Source: a virus
Reading direction: 5' to 3' (one strand)
Virus record (IMG/VR): IMGVR_UViG_3300033144_001811
Location: 1-30,278 of that record
Length of the DNA stretch: 30,278 nt
The notes under the pieces: model-generated
What the model was told of the DNA's origin: nothing
The model's database searches: none
The model's input: only the letters and a program-made list of their open reading frames with translations
Program-made: the position numbers and the translations under genes
Shown here: positions 1 through 5,888 of the stretch, in pieces
Layout of the letters: every line of letters starts with the position of its first letter
Position numbering within the stretch: position 1 is the stretch's first letter

Positions 1-3
1 CAA

Positions 4-399
4 TCATGCTATGCCTTCATTGAGTCGAGCCATAGCCAGATCATCAGCGGCCACAATGCGATGCTCTATTGCTTCGATCAGCGCATCCTTGAGGCTGCTC
101 TGGTAGTTGCCCCACGCCTTGTAGCCGTATCCCGCCATTGTCGTGGCCTCTGGGTCAATGGCCAGATGCGCGGCGCTGGCGTTCATCAGCTTGGCCTCAA
201 TGCTGCCCCGGCTGCGGTCTGCCAGAAATGGCACACGTTGGCCGGGTACGTGGTCAAGGTCTAACTGTTCCCGCTCTCGGCGAATCATGGCCGCCTTGTT
301 GTAGCTCTGGCCAGCGATGGCCTTGTCAAGCATTGCGAAATACAGCGCCACAAGTGCGGCGTTTTCTTGGTCGTTCCATGGTGCTGGTCGTTTGCTCAT
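4..399 (-). CDS. Stand-alone DUF3883-associated N-terminal-type domain protein
   Basis: Protein of 131 residues, distal gene of the leftward operon. The sequence resembles the N-terminal domain I know from DUF3883-type and similar defence or restriction-associated proteins. Shared marks are a W-x-x-x-E-N start (PAPWNDQENAALV), an aromatic-rich YFAML helix, G-x-x-YNKAA, RSRGSIEAK, and GYKAWGNYQ near the C-terminus. In those proteins the domain is followed by a larger effector region; here nothing follows, so only the domain is encoded. The start is supported by AAGGAG about nine bases upstream of the ATG at 399. There are no membrane segments or catalytic motifs. Family membership is from memory of the motif pattern. 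Its function, perhaps nucleic-acid binding or interference with a host system, is inference. Confidence 0.7.
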   Translation of the reverse strand: MSKRPAPWNDQENAALVALYFAMLDKAIAGQSYNKAAMIRREREQLDLDHVPGQRVPFLADRSRGSIEAKLMNASAAHLAIDPEATTMAGYGYKAWGNYQSSLKDALIEAIEHRIVAADDLAMARLNEGIA

Positions 400-450
400 T
401 GGTCTAACTCCTTGGTGTTGGGATGATTCCCCGCTAGCCCTCGGTTCCCC

Positions 451-486
451 AAGGGCTAAAAGGGTGTCAAGGGCTAAAAGGGTGTC
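451..486. repeat. Two perfect tandem 18-bp repeats between leftward genes
   Basis: The unit AAGGGCTAAAAGGGTGTC occurs at 451-468 and again at 469-486 without mismatch. An inverted partner of its AGGGCTA part lies just beyond, in GCTAGCCCT near 433-441, so 436-457 can fold as an imperfect hairpin with no T-run. On the leftward strand the repeat junction reads TTGACA, but no matching -10 box is found 16-18 bases on. It lies between the stop of the papain-like gene and the ribosome-binding site of the last operon gene. A regulator site or a slippage duplication are both possible. Confidence 0.8.
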
Positions 487-488
487 AC

Positions 489-968
489 TTAGAATAGTCT
501 CATTTGGCCATTAGTCTGTGGCATCTTTGGCGCCGGGATATTGAGCAGCGCCGGAGCAACAACTACAGCCCGCGGCGTGATGTCGTAAACGGCCCGGATA
601 CGGTGTAGTCGTCCCTCGGTCCAGTCAACAACCTCGCCGCCTTTCATGGCTGCAACGTGGCCGCTGGTGCTGAGGATTACCGGCGAATTGCCTATCAATG
701 AATCGCGGCCCGCGGTGCGTACAGTCTTGGCCCGGTAGCCGTTGCGTGGTCGCTTGGCCATTTCAAAGCCCAGCCGCTTGGCTGCCCGGATCATGCTGTG
801 GACACTTGAGCGGCCTCGATTTCTGCGGCCTTCGGCTTTCATCGCTGCGTGAACTGCGTCATAGCTGCAGCCCGTTGTGATGGCCAGCGCCTTAACAGTG
901 CAATCATTGCGCTCGCCGTTGTCGTTGCTGGCTTCCCAGATGGCTGCTTTCAATGTCGCGGCCTTCAT
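489..968 (-). CDS. Papain-like fold phage protein (putative Cys/His/Asp triad)
   Basis: Protein of 159 residues starting MKAATLKAAIW. The N-terminal RNDCTVKALAITTG is the pattern of a recurrent phage family with a papain/C39-like fold, in which a Cys at the start of a helix pairs with a later His and Asp. Here the candidates are C23, H104 (SGHVAAMKGG) and D115 (VVDW). The start at 968 is chosen because it overlaps the stop of the upstream gene as ATGA, indicating translational coupling, although the GAGGA is only a base or two from the ATG. A longer reading extends upstream but overlaps that neighbour heavily. The C-terminus is proline-rich. A peptidase or transglutaminase-like activity is inferred from the triad geometry; it could be inactive. 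Confidence 0.75.
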   Translation of the reverse strand: MKAATLKAAIWEASNDNGERNDCTVKALAITTGCSYDAVHAAMKAEGRRNRGRSSVHSMIRAAKRLGFEMAKRPRNGYRAKTVRTAGRDSLIGNSPVILSTSGHVAAMKGGEVVDWTEGRLHRIRAVYDITPRAVVVAPALLNIPAPKMPQTNGQMRLF

Positions 969-1183
969 TCCTCGGCGCCTGTGGCTTCGCGATATATCTT
1001 GTAGAACAGCCCAACACAAAGGCCGCACAAGGTCGCCATCCCAACCCAGCCCGAATAGGTGGCCAGTGTCTTGTAACCGTCGAGAGCGGCGCCGAGTGTT
1101 ACTGAGTACTCAACACAAAGAACAAACATCCAGATGATGCAGCGACCAGTGAAATCATGGTCGGCTTGTTCTTGGCGGTTCAT
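965..1183 (-). CDS. Small two-helix membrane protein
   Basis: Protein of 72 residues starting MNRQEQADHDF. Two hydrophobic segments are visible, roughly residues 14-33 (CIIWMFVLCVEYSVTL) and 46-62 (VGMATLCGLCVGLF), joined by a short GYKT loop and ending in a charged tail. It is linked to both neighbours by ATGA overlaps: its ATG at 1183 overlaps the stop of the 28-residue peptide, and its stop overlaps the start of the papain-like gene. The size and topology would suit a holin or antiholin, but no endolysin gene lies nearby in the window, so that role is only a possibility. An inner-membrane modulator of host functions fits equally well. Confidence 0.7.
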   Translation of the reverse strand: MNRQEQADHDFTGRCIIWMFVLCVEYSVTLGAALDGYKTLATYSGWVGMATLCGLCVGLFYKIYREATGAEE

Positions 1184-1266
1184 GTCGAAGCCCTGAAAGT
1201 GGGCGCTAAAAGAGCGAAGCCGAAAAGCACGATAAAGAGAAGTGCGGCGTAGTCTTGTGGTGTCAT
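1180..1266 (-). CDS. 28-residue single-pass membrane peptide
   Basis: First gene of the leftward operon, starting MTPQDYAALLFIVLF. Almost the whole peptide is one hydrophobic segment (about residues 8-23) followed by a short polar tail, FRAST. Though very short, it is well supported: AAGGA lies eight bases upstream of the ATG, a promoter with correct spacing lies just before that, and its stop overlaps the next start as ATGA. Upstream in-frame ATGs (up to 1377) would put the start in front of the predicted promoter, so they were not used. Its function is unknown. A small membrane toxin-like or holin-associated peptide is one reading. Confidence 0.6.
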   Translation of the reverse strand: MTPQDYAALLFIVLFGFALLAPTFRAST

Positions 1267-1300
1267 GGTGAATTTCCTTGGTGGGTTGAATTCGTCTCCG

Positions 1301-1329
1301 ACGATACCGGCACAATGTGCCATTGTCAA
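1301..1329 (-). promoter_or_regulatory. Sigma70-type promoter with palindromic operator in the spacer
   Basis: Read on the minus strand, TTGACA (1329-1324) is followed by a 17-base spacer and TATCGT (1306-1301), about 35 bases before the first gene of the leftward operon. Inside the spacer sits a perfect odd palindrome, GGCACATTGTGCC (1321-1309 on that strand). A protein bound there would block RNA polymerase directly, the classic layout of a repressed early phage promoter. The boxes and palindrome are seen in the sequence; control by a repressor is inferred, and no repressor gene is in the window. Confidence 0.6.
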
Positions 1330-1377
1330 GCGATGCGATGAAATGAGCTTGGATGCGGTAAACTCAGGGCCCAGCAA

Positions 1378-1392
1378 TGTGTCTTAGACACA
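1378..1392. promoter_or_regulatory. Perfect 15-bp odd palindrome before the small terminase gene
   Basis: TGTGTCT and AGACACA flank a single central T. It lies about 33 bases upstream of the terminase start and about 50 bases behind the leftward -35 box. It is therefore well placed as an operator for either divergent unit. It has the same arrangement (arms of six or seven bases, one central base) as the palindrome at 1309-1321 but a different sequence. No clear promoter boxes for the rightward genes were found around it. Confidence 0.5.
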
Positions 1393-1424
1393 ATTAGTCA
1401 GCCCATGCCGCGGAGTGCCAAGCA

Positions 1425-2099
1425 ATGACCAAGCGCAGCAATAGCACCACCTTGCAAGCTAAGGACACAAAGACCAAAGAGACAAAGCCAAAGCCGCGCC
1501 GCGGTCCACCATGTCCTATGACTGAGGCGGTGCAGCTTGAGATTTGCGCACGTATTTCAGAGGGCGAGACACTGACCAAAGTATGCAAAGACCCAAGGAT
1601 GCCGAACAGGAACACAGTGACTAAGTTCGCCGCCGGGAGTGGTCCTGAAAATACTCAGTTCGCAGGCCGTTATGCGTTGGCGCGGGACAGGCTGCTGGAT
1701 GTCTACGCCGAGGAAATCATCACCATTTCGGACGATGGGACGACTGATTACATCATCAAGACCGGCCGCAATGGGCACGAATACATGGCTGTAGATCAGG
1801 AGCACATCCAGCGATCTAGGCTGCGTGTCGACTCCCGGCGATGGCTGCTATCCAAGCTGCGGCCCAATGAGTACGGGGATAAGGTAGTCACTGAGGTATC
1901 CGGCTCAATAGATCACAAGCACGACATAGCCAGCCTGTCGGAGCGTGAGAAGATGCGGCGCCTTGCCCTGTTCATGGTCGAGGACCAGCGCCAGCCCAGC
2001 CCGCCCATTGATGGCCAAGCCGTGGAAGTTTCCAGCCCATTAAAGGAGTTGAACAGCACCGATGCCATCCCTGCAAGCAAGCCCGAAGAGAATCAATAA
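1425..2099 (+). CDS. terS: Terminase small subunit (Sf6 gp1-like)
   Basis: Protein of 224 residues that recognises the phage packaging site and loads the large terminase. A basic N-terminal tail (residues 1-30) is followed by a helix-turn-helix region at about 38-70 (EICARISEGETLTKVCKD, then MPNRNTVTKF), the pattern of the Sf6-type small subunit. The conserved block RLRVDSRRWLLSKLRPNEYG at about 132-151 is a hallmark of this family and contributes to the oligomer core. The C-terminal 60 residues are low in structure and proline-rich. GGAG nine bases before the ATG supports the start. It opens the rightward packaging module, with the large subunit about 1.9 kb downstream. Confidence 0.9.
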   Translation: MTKRSNSTTLQAKDTKTKETKPKPRRGPPCPMTEAVQLEICARISEGETLTKVCKDPRMPNRNTVTKFAAGSGPENTQFAGRYALARDRLLDVYAEEIITISDDGTTDYIIKTGRNGHEYMAVDQEHIQRSRLRVDSRRWLLSKLRPNEYGDKVVTEVSGSIDHKHDIASLSEREKMRRLALFMVEDQRQPSPPIDGQAVEVSSPLKELNSTDAIPASKPEENQ

Positions 2100-2232
2100 C
2101 AAGGCGGCGCTGCGGCTGCGAATGTTCGAGGGGGGCGCCAATCGCGGAGGCGGGCACCCCGCTGGCGACGGCGCGACCACGGTGGTTGGGGAAGCCTCTC
2201 ACACATTTCAAAAAATCTGAGCTGGGGCGGTT

Positions 2233-2287
2233 TTGTAAACTTACACCTCGAATCTTGTAAACTTACACTTTTCTTGTAAACTTACAC
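2233..2287 (+). promoter_or_regulatory. Three direct repeats TTGTAAACTTACAC, possible promoter/operator array
   Basis: Identical 14-base copies lie at 2233-2246, 2255-2268 and 2274-2287, offset by 22 and 19 bases. Each copy contains the dyad TGTAA-N2-TTACA. The copies also look like promoter parts: TTGTAA of copy 2 (2255-2260) is 16 bases before TAAACT of copy 3 (2277-2282), which would start transcription near 2289, the A of the next ATG. The array could instead be binding sites for a regulator or for the terminase, whose small-subunit gene ends just upstream. The repeats are certain; their role is inferred. Confidence 0.6.
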
Positions 2288-2288
2288 A

Positions 2289-2597
2289 ATGGAAGCCCCC
2301 AAATGCCGGTTGTGTGAGAAACGCCATTACGGATCGTGTGCGGAATCGGTGGTGCCCGCTGAGCCCAGGTCGCGTAAATCGAGGAAGCCTGCCCGCCGTT
2401 CTGTGAAAAAGGCAATTCGTGAGTTGCGTAACCTTGCTTCGGAGGAAGCCCGATTGGTAGGGACTGGCGAATTGCTGGCCCGGATCGAGTCGTTGGAGTC
2501 TCGGGTTCAGGAGTTGGAGGGGAGGAAGCGGTACATGCGGGAATATCAGCGGGCGCGTCGTGGTGAAAAAAAATCCGGAGAGGGTGGTGGCGGATGA
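2289..2597 (+). CDS. Small zinc-knuckle-like, coiled-coil phage protein
   Basis: Protein of 102 residues. The N-terminus has a C-x2-C-x3-H-x3-C cluster (CRLCEKRHYGSC, residues 6-17), a probable small metal-binding knuckle of a type often seen in phage hypothetical proteins. A basic stretch follows, then a heptad-like segment (about residues 62-85, ARIESLESRVQELEG) and the basic tail RYMREYQRARRG. DNA or RNA contact is plausible but unproven. No Shine-Dalgarno sequence precedes the ATG, and an in-frame stop at 2277 rules out any earlier start, so the direct repeats end one base before the start codon. Its stop overlaps the next start as ATGA. Confidence 0.7.
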   Translation: MEAPKCRLCEKRHYGSCAESVVPAEPRSRKSRKPARRSVKKAIRELRNLASEEARLVGTGELLARIESLESRVQELEGRKRYMREYQRARRGEKKSGEGGGG

Positions 2598-2890
2598 ACC
2601 TTGAAGTATTGCCGAATGGGACTAAGTCGCTTTTGGAGCATTTGGGATATGAGCTGGTGAGGCCGGATAATGTTGTGGAGCATGCGCACTGGCAGCCGGC
2701 TGTGGAGGTATCGATTGAAGATGCGGTGCCGATGAATGCTCATGCGTTGCGGCAGCGTCGGACGGAGGGCTGGATGCAGCACAAGTATTATATGGAGTCT
2801 GTTAAAGACGATCAGGAGAGCAGTAATGGCAAAGAAAACGGCAAAGAAGGCCAGGAAGGAAAAGAAGGTGGTCAAGACGGCGGGAATTGA
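2594..2890 (+). CDS. Hypothetical protein with acidic, glycine-rich tail
   Basis: Protein of 98 residues starting MNLEVLPNGTKSLLEHLGY, coupled to the previous gene by ATGA. The first 75 residues look like an ordinary small globular domain, including MNAHALRQRRTEGWMQHKYYM. The tail after residue 75 is a low-complexity run of N, G, K, E and Q. That tail is the part read in a second frame by the next gene, whose product is correspondingly lysine-rich, so its odd composition may be a by-product of the overlap. I do not recognise a family. The position between terminase subunits suggests a packaging or morphogenesis accessory, which is inference. Confidence 0.6.
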   Translation: MNLEVLPNGTKSLLEHLGYELVRPDNVVEHAHWQPAVEVSIEDAVPMNAHALRQRRTEGWMQHKYYMESVKDDQESSNGKENGKEGQEGKEGGQDGGN

Positions 2891-2981
2891 TCGGGACGCG
2901 ATCAAGCGTAATTTTGGTAAAAATGCTGGCGACAAAGAGCAGCTCAAGCGCGAGAGGAACGCGGTAAAAGCAAGCGCGTGA
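2826..2981 (+). CDS. Small highly basic protein overlapping the previous gene
   Basis: Protein of 51 residues, MAKKTAKKARKEKK at the N-terminus and rich in Lys and Arg throughout. Its first 65 bases lie inside the preceding gene in another frame. The internal ATG at 2826 is preferred to the start at 2736 in the same frame because AGGAG sits about eight bases before it, whereas the longer form begins with an unlikely sequence. Its stop overlaps the GTG of the next gene (GTGA). The lysine-rich N-terminus could bind nucleic acid or neutralise charge. No family is recognised. Confidence 0.6.
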   Translation: MAKKTAKKARKEKKVVKTAGIDRDAIKRNFGKNAGDKEQLKRERNAVKASA

Positions 2982-3373
2982 AGATTGTTGATGACTGGCC
3001 GCCGAACATAGCGGCGATACGCGAGGTGTTGCCGGTTAGTAGGGGCAACATTTTCGCCTATGACCATGTCATTTACAATCCGGGCGGCGCGAGGCTCGGC
3101 GATGAGTTGGTGGCGCATGAGAGTGTGCATTTCGCGCAGCAGGATAAAATTGGCGTGGATGTCTGGTGGAAAAATTTTCTGGCAGATCCCAAGTTTCGTT
3201 TGCTTATGGAGATCCCGGCGCATCAGGCTGAGTATCGGGTGTGGTGTTCAATGCGGCCCAGGGCACGAAATCACAGGCGGGTGATGTTGAAGGTTTTGGC
3301 CAAGCGTCTGGCGGCGCCGATGTACGGGAGTATAATTTCGGTGGGCAAGGCGAAAAAGGAGATTTCGAGATGA
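2978..3373 (+). CDS. Putative small zinc metalloprotease-like protein (HExxH)
   Basis: Protein of 131 residues with a GTG start in a GTGA overlap. The central motif LVAHESVHFAQQ gives H47-E48-x-x-H51, followed by VDVWWKNFLADPKFRLLMEIPAHQAEYR, in which E78 is a candidate third metal ligand. This arrangement (HE-x-V-H-x-x-QQ, a WW-containing helix, then E-x-x-A) is a recurrent phage hypothetical family that I recognise by pattern only. The spacing is that of gluzincin-type zinc peptidases. There is no signal peptide. The substrate is unknown; processing of a head or tail protein, or of a host target, would fit its place in the packaging module. A non-catalytic role cannot be excluded. Confidence 0.7.
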   Translation: MKIVDDWPPNIAAIREVLPVSRGNIFAYDHVIYNPGGARLGDELVAHESVHFAQQDKIGVDVWWKNFLADPKFRLLMEIPAHQAEYRVWCSMRPRARNHRRVMLKVLAKRLAAPMYGSIISVGKAKKEISR

Positions 3374-3726
3374 CTGGTAAGCAGCTTTCGTGGGCGTTGG
3401 GCATTGTTGCGACATTGATCGCTATTGTTTCGGGTGGATTTGCGTTATGGCCGAGTGTTGGCTGGACTACGCCCTCGACGCACAATGCGGATATTACCGA
3501 GGTACAGATCAATATGGTTGCCAGCAGTGAGGCGATCATTGAGGCGATTTCTGGTCTTCGGGACGAGTGGAAGTGCGATGAGTATGATGAGGAGTTGTTG
3601 TATCTCGAGCATGAGCTTGCTGATGCAACTCACGTTGAGAATGCGACCGAGATTCAGCACGACATTGATAAGATCAAAGCGAAGATGCTGAAACTTGACT
3701 GTTCGCGATTTGAGGATTTTGGATGA
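3370..3726 (+). CDS. Single-pass membrane protein with helical tail
   Basis: Protein of 118 residues starting MTGKQLSWALGIVATL. One membrane segment spans about residues 6-27, followed by an extended, mostly helical, charged region (about 40-118) with two cysteines (C69 and C111). AAGGAG eight bases upstream and an ATGA overlap fix the start; an earlier in-frame ATG at 3241 lies deep inside the previous gene and was rejected. An N-terminal anchor plus a helical rod is also the plan of inner-membrane spanin subunits, but there is no nested outer-membrane lipoprotein, so that is only a possibility. Its function is unassigned. Confidence 0.65.
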   Translation: MTGKQLSWALGIVATLIAIVSGGFALWPSVGWTTPSTHNADITEVQINMVASSEAIIEAISGLRDEWKCDEYDEELLYLEHELADATHVENATEIQHDIDKIKAKMLKLDCSRFEDFG

Positions 3727-3986
3727 TTGAGAATTTGCGAGATTATCTACGCTCAAAGTGCAAGCAGCACAATCCGATGTCGGCGTTTCCCGGCAAGCTG
3801 TGTCTGGTGAAGTTTCGCCGAGTTGGGACGTTCATTGGTTCCCGACTTGATGCGCATTATTTGTGTATTCAGTATCCGTGTTACGGCTATTCGCTCATCA
3901 TGGACAGAAAGTGCTGGCACAGAAATGTTTGGAAAATCCATCTGGGTGATGTGACGGTCGATGAGCAAAAGGCGTCTGTTGTATGA
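3723..3986 (+). CDS. Hypothetical cysteine- and aromatic-rich protein
   Basis: Protein of 87 residues, MIENLRDYLRSKCKQHNP at the start, linked by ATGA overlaps at both ends (previous gene and large terminase). It has five cysteines and many aromatics, with a basic beta-rich middle (LCLVKFRRVGTF). There is no C-x2-C pair or other clear metal-binding motif and no membrane segment. I do not recognise a family. Tight coupling to the large terminase suggests production in step with the packaging motor. Confidence 0.6.
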   Translation: MIENLRDYLRSKCKQHNPMSAFPGKLCLVKFRRVGTFIGSRLDAHYLCIQYPCYGYSLIMDRKCWHRNVWKIHLGDVTVDEQKASVV

Positions 3987-5638
3987 GTGAAGAGTCGGCG
4001 CTGCTCGATGACATGCTGGCCCGTTATGCGGGTTTTTCGGACGAGAAAAAGGCGCAGATGGACAAGCTCGTTGGTGAGCGATCGCTGAACAGATTGTGGT
4101 TTCCAACGATAGGCCCGCAACTCGATGCAGTGAATTGCGAGGCTGATATTTTGCTCTACGGCGGCACCGGCGGTTGCGGCAAGACGGACCTGATTGTTGG
4201 CACCGCGATTGAAAATCATCAGCGTTCTTTGGTGATTCGCAAGCACTACACTGATTTGAACGCCATTACCGATCGCGCCAAGGCAATCAATGGCACGGAT
4301 AAGGGCTATAACGGCTCGATTCCTCCGCGATTGAAAACGGTGAACGGTAAAATCATCGATTTTGGCGGTCTGGCCAAAACGACCGACCATGAGCACTGGC
4401 AAGGGCAAGCGCACGATCTTTTGGCGATTGATGAGGTGGTGCAGAATCGTGAGGATCAGGTACGGTTTTTGATGGGCTGGGTGCGCAGTGAGGATCCCGA
4501 ACAGCGATGTCGTACCATTTTTGCCTCCAATCCTCCGGTGGATTCCAAAGGTGACTGGATTATTCCGATGTTTGCGCCGTGGCTGGACAGGAAATTCAAA
4601 GGCCCGGGTGGGCCGGCCAAGCCCGGTGAATTGCGCTGGTGTATATCCGATGAGGACGGTCAGGACTTTTGGGTTGATGGCCCGGATGCGTTGATTGCCT
4701 CCGGTCAATACGATGATGATGGCCAGCCAAAGTATTTGAAACCGATGTCGAGGACTTTCATACCGGGAACGCTTGACGACAATCCATTTTACAAGGACAC
4801 CGGTTACGCCGCCCAGCTCGATGCACTTCCAGAGCCTTTGCGATCGGCAATTCGCGATGGCAACTTTATGGCCTCAAGAGAGGATGACGCCTATCAGGTT
4901 ATTCCCTCGAGTTGGATTGCGGCGGCCCAGGGTCGTTGGACGAAGGAAATCCCTTACGGTATTCCGCAATGCGCGATGGGCGTTGATGGTGCCCGCGGCA
5001 AAGATGAGGTTGCAGTTGCCATTCGCCACGATGGATATTTCAGGGAGTTGATTACCGCCAAGGGCCGCGATATTGCTTTGAATAAATCCAAAGAGGTTCA
5101 CGGCACGGATCTGGCGGCCTTTGCGATCAAGCATCATCGCAACGAAGCGGTCATTATTTTCGACTGTGGCGAGACAACCGGTGCGCAAGCGTTCGGTCAT
5201 TTGAAAGAAAAGGGTATGGAGGTGCGGGCGCATCTGGGTGTTGATAAGACGCATCGAAAGACCGAAGGCAAAAAGAAACTCGGCTTTTACAACAAGCGGG
5301 CCGAGATCATCTGGCGATTTCGAGAGGCTCTGGATCCCGGTCAGGATGGTGGCTCGCCAATTGCCCTTCCCGATGATCCGATGCTGGTATCTGATTTGAC
5401 AGCAACGCATTGGGAGTTGACGCCGCAAGGTATCAAGGTGACGCCGAAAAAGGATGTGGTGAAGGATTTAGGCAGAAGTCCGGATCGCGGCGACGCTGTG
5501 CAGATGGCATGGAGCGATGGGATCAAGTCCCAGACACTGCTTCCTGACTGGCGACCAGACCAACGAGTTGGTACTCTTGCCGACAGAAATCGTCCGAGAG
5601 TTAATATGGGACCACGAAGAGGTCCGAGGAGACACTGA
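3983..5638 (+). CDS. terL: Terminase large subunit
   Basis: Packaging motor and nuclease of 551 residues. The N-terminal ATPase has a Walker A loop GGTGGCGKT at 60-68 and a Walker B LLAIDE ending D150-E151, with the coupling-type motif FASNPP at 180-185. The C-terminal RNase H-like nuclease shows acidic residues in the expected order: D335 (VDGARGKDE), D394 (IIFDCGE) and D501/D504 (SPDRGDAVQMAW). The length is normal for the family. The start is fixed by an ATGA overlap with the preceding gene. With the small subunit at 1425 and the portal at 5888 it makes a standard packaging set. The cutting mode (cos or headful) cannot be decided here. Confidence 0.95.
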   Translation: MSEESALLDDMLARYAGFSDEKKAQMDKLVGERSLNRLWFPTIGPQLDAVNCEADILLYGGTGGCGKTDLIVGTAIENHQRSLVIRKHYTDLNAITDRAKAINGTDKGYNGSIPPRLKTVNGKIIDFGGLAKTTDHEHWQGQAHDLLAIDEVVQNREDQVRFLMGWVRSEDPEQRCRTIFASNPPVDSKGDWIIPMFAPWLDRKFKGPGGPAKPGELRWCISDEDGQDFWVDGPDALIASGQYDDDGQPKYLKPMSRTFIPGTLDDNPFYKDTGYAAQLDALPEPLRSAIRDGNFMASREDDAYQVIPSSWIAAAQGRWTKEIPYGIPQCAMGVDGARGKDEVAVAIRHDGYFRELITAKGRDIALNKSKEVHGTDLAAFAIKHHRNEAVIIFDCGETTGAQAFGHLKEKGMEVRAHLGVDKTHRKTEGKKKLGFYNKRAEIIWRFREALDPGQDGGSPIALPDDPMLVSDLTATHWELTPQGIKVTPKKDVVKDLGRSPDRGDAVQMAWSDGIKSQTLLPDWRPDQRVGTLADRNRPRVNMGPRRGPRRH

Positions 5639-5639
5639 G

Positions 5640-5888
5640 ATGAGTGGGCTGAAAAACACATGGCGTCGTATTGGGGGCTTTCTTACTGGCCAGGGTTACA
5701 AGACCAGCAAGGAAAAAAGTGCCGAAGATCAAGTCAAGCGTCAGGACGAGATGGACAAGGTTTACGCTGGTGCCGAAGTGCCGGATGACGAGCTGCTCAA
5801 ACGCAACGCCCGCAGAAAGGCGGCCAAGCGTCAGGGCTCAAGAGCCAACACTGTACTGACCAACAACGATCAACTCGGACCTGGGTAA
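5640..5888 (+). CDS. Small protein between large terminase and portal
   Basis: Protein of 82 residues starting MSGLKNTWRRIGGF. It is charged, with a helical centre, and ends with the motif ANTVLTNNDQLGPG. That T-x-LT-x-x-x-x-LG ending recurs in small proteins next to podovirus portal genes. GAGGAG precedes the ATG, which lies one base after the terminase stop; an earlier in-frame ATG at 5517 falls inside the terminase gene and was rejected. Its stop shares a base with the portal ATG (TAATG). A role in the portal vertex or as a minor head component is inferred from position. Confidence 0.7.
   Translation: MSGLKNTWRRIGGFLTGQGYKTSKEKSAEDQVKRQDEMDKVYAGAEVPDDELLKRNARRKAAKRQGSRANTVLTNNDQLGPG

Noticed and set aside
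436-457. Terminator after the papain-like gene
   Set aside because: The stem is imperfect and neither strand has a following T-run.
2233-2287. CRISPR-like array
   Set aside because: Only three 14-base repeats with 8- and 5-base spacers, far too short for CRISPR.
2546-3223. Leftward open frame of 225 codons across the small-gene cluster
   Set aside because: The overlapping rightward genes are linked by ATGA/GTGA junctions and ribosome-binding sites, while this frame has none.
3370-3726. Inner-membrane spanin
   Set aside because: Topology fits, but no overlapping lipoprotein gene with a lipobox and no endolysin lies nearby, so it is kept as an unassigned membrane protein.
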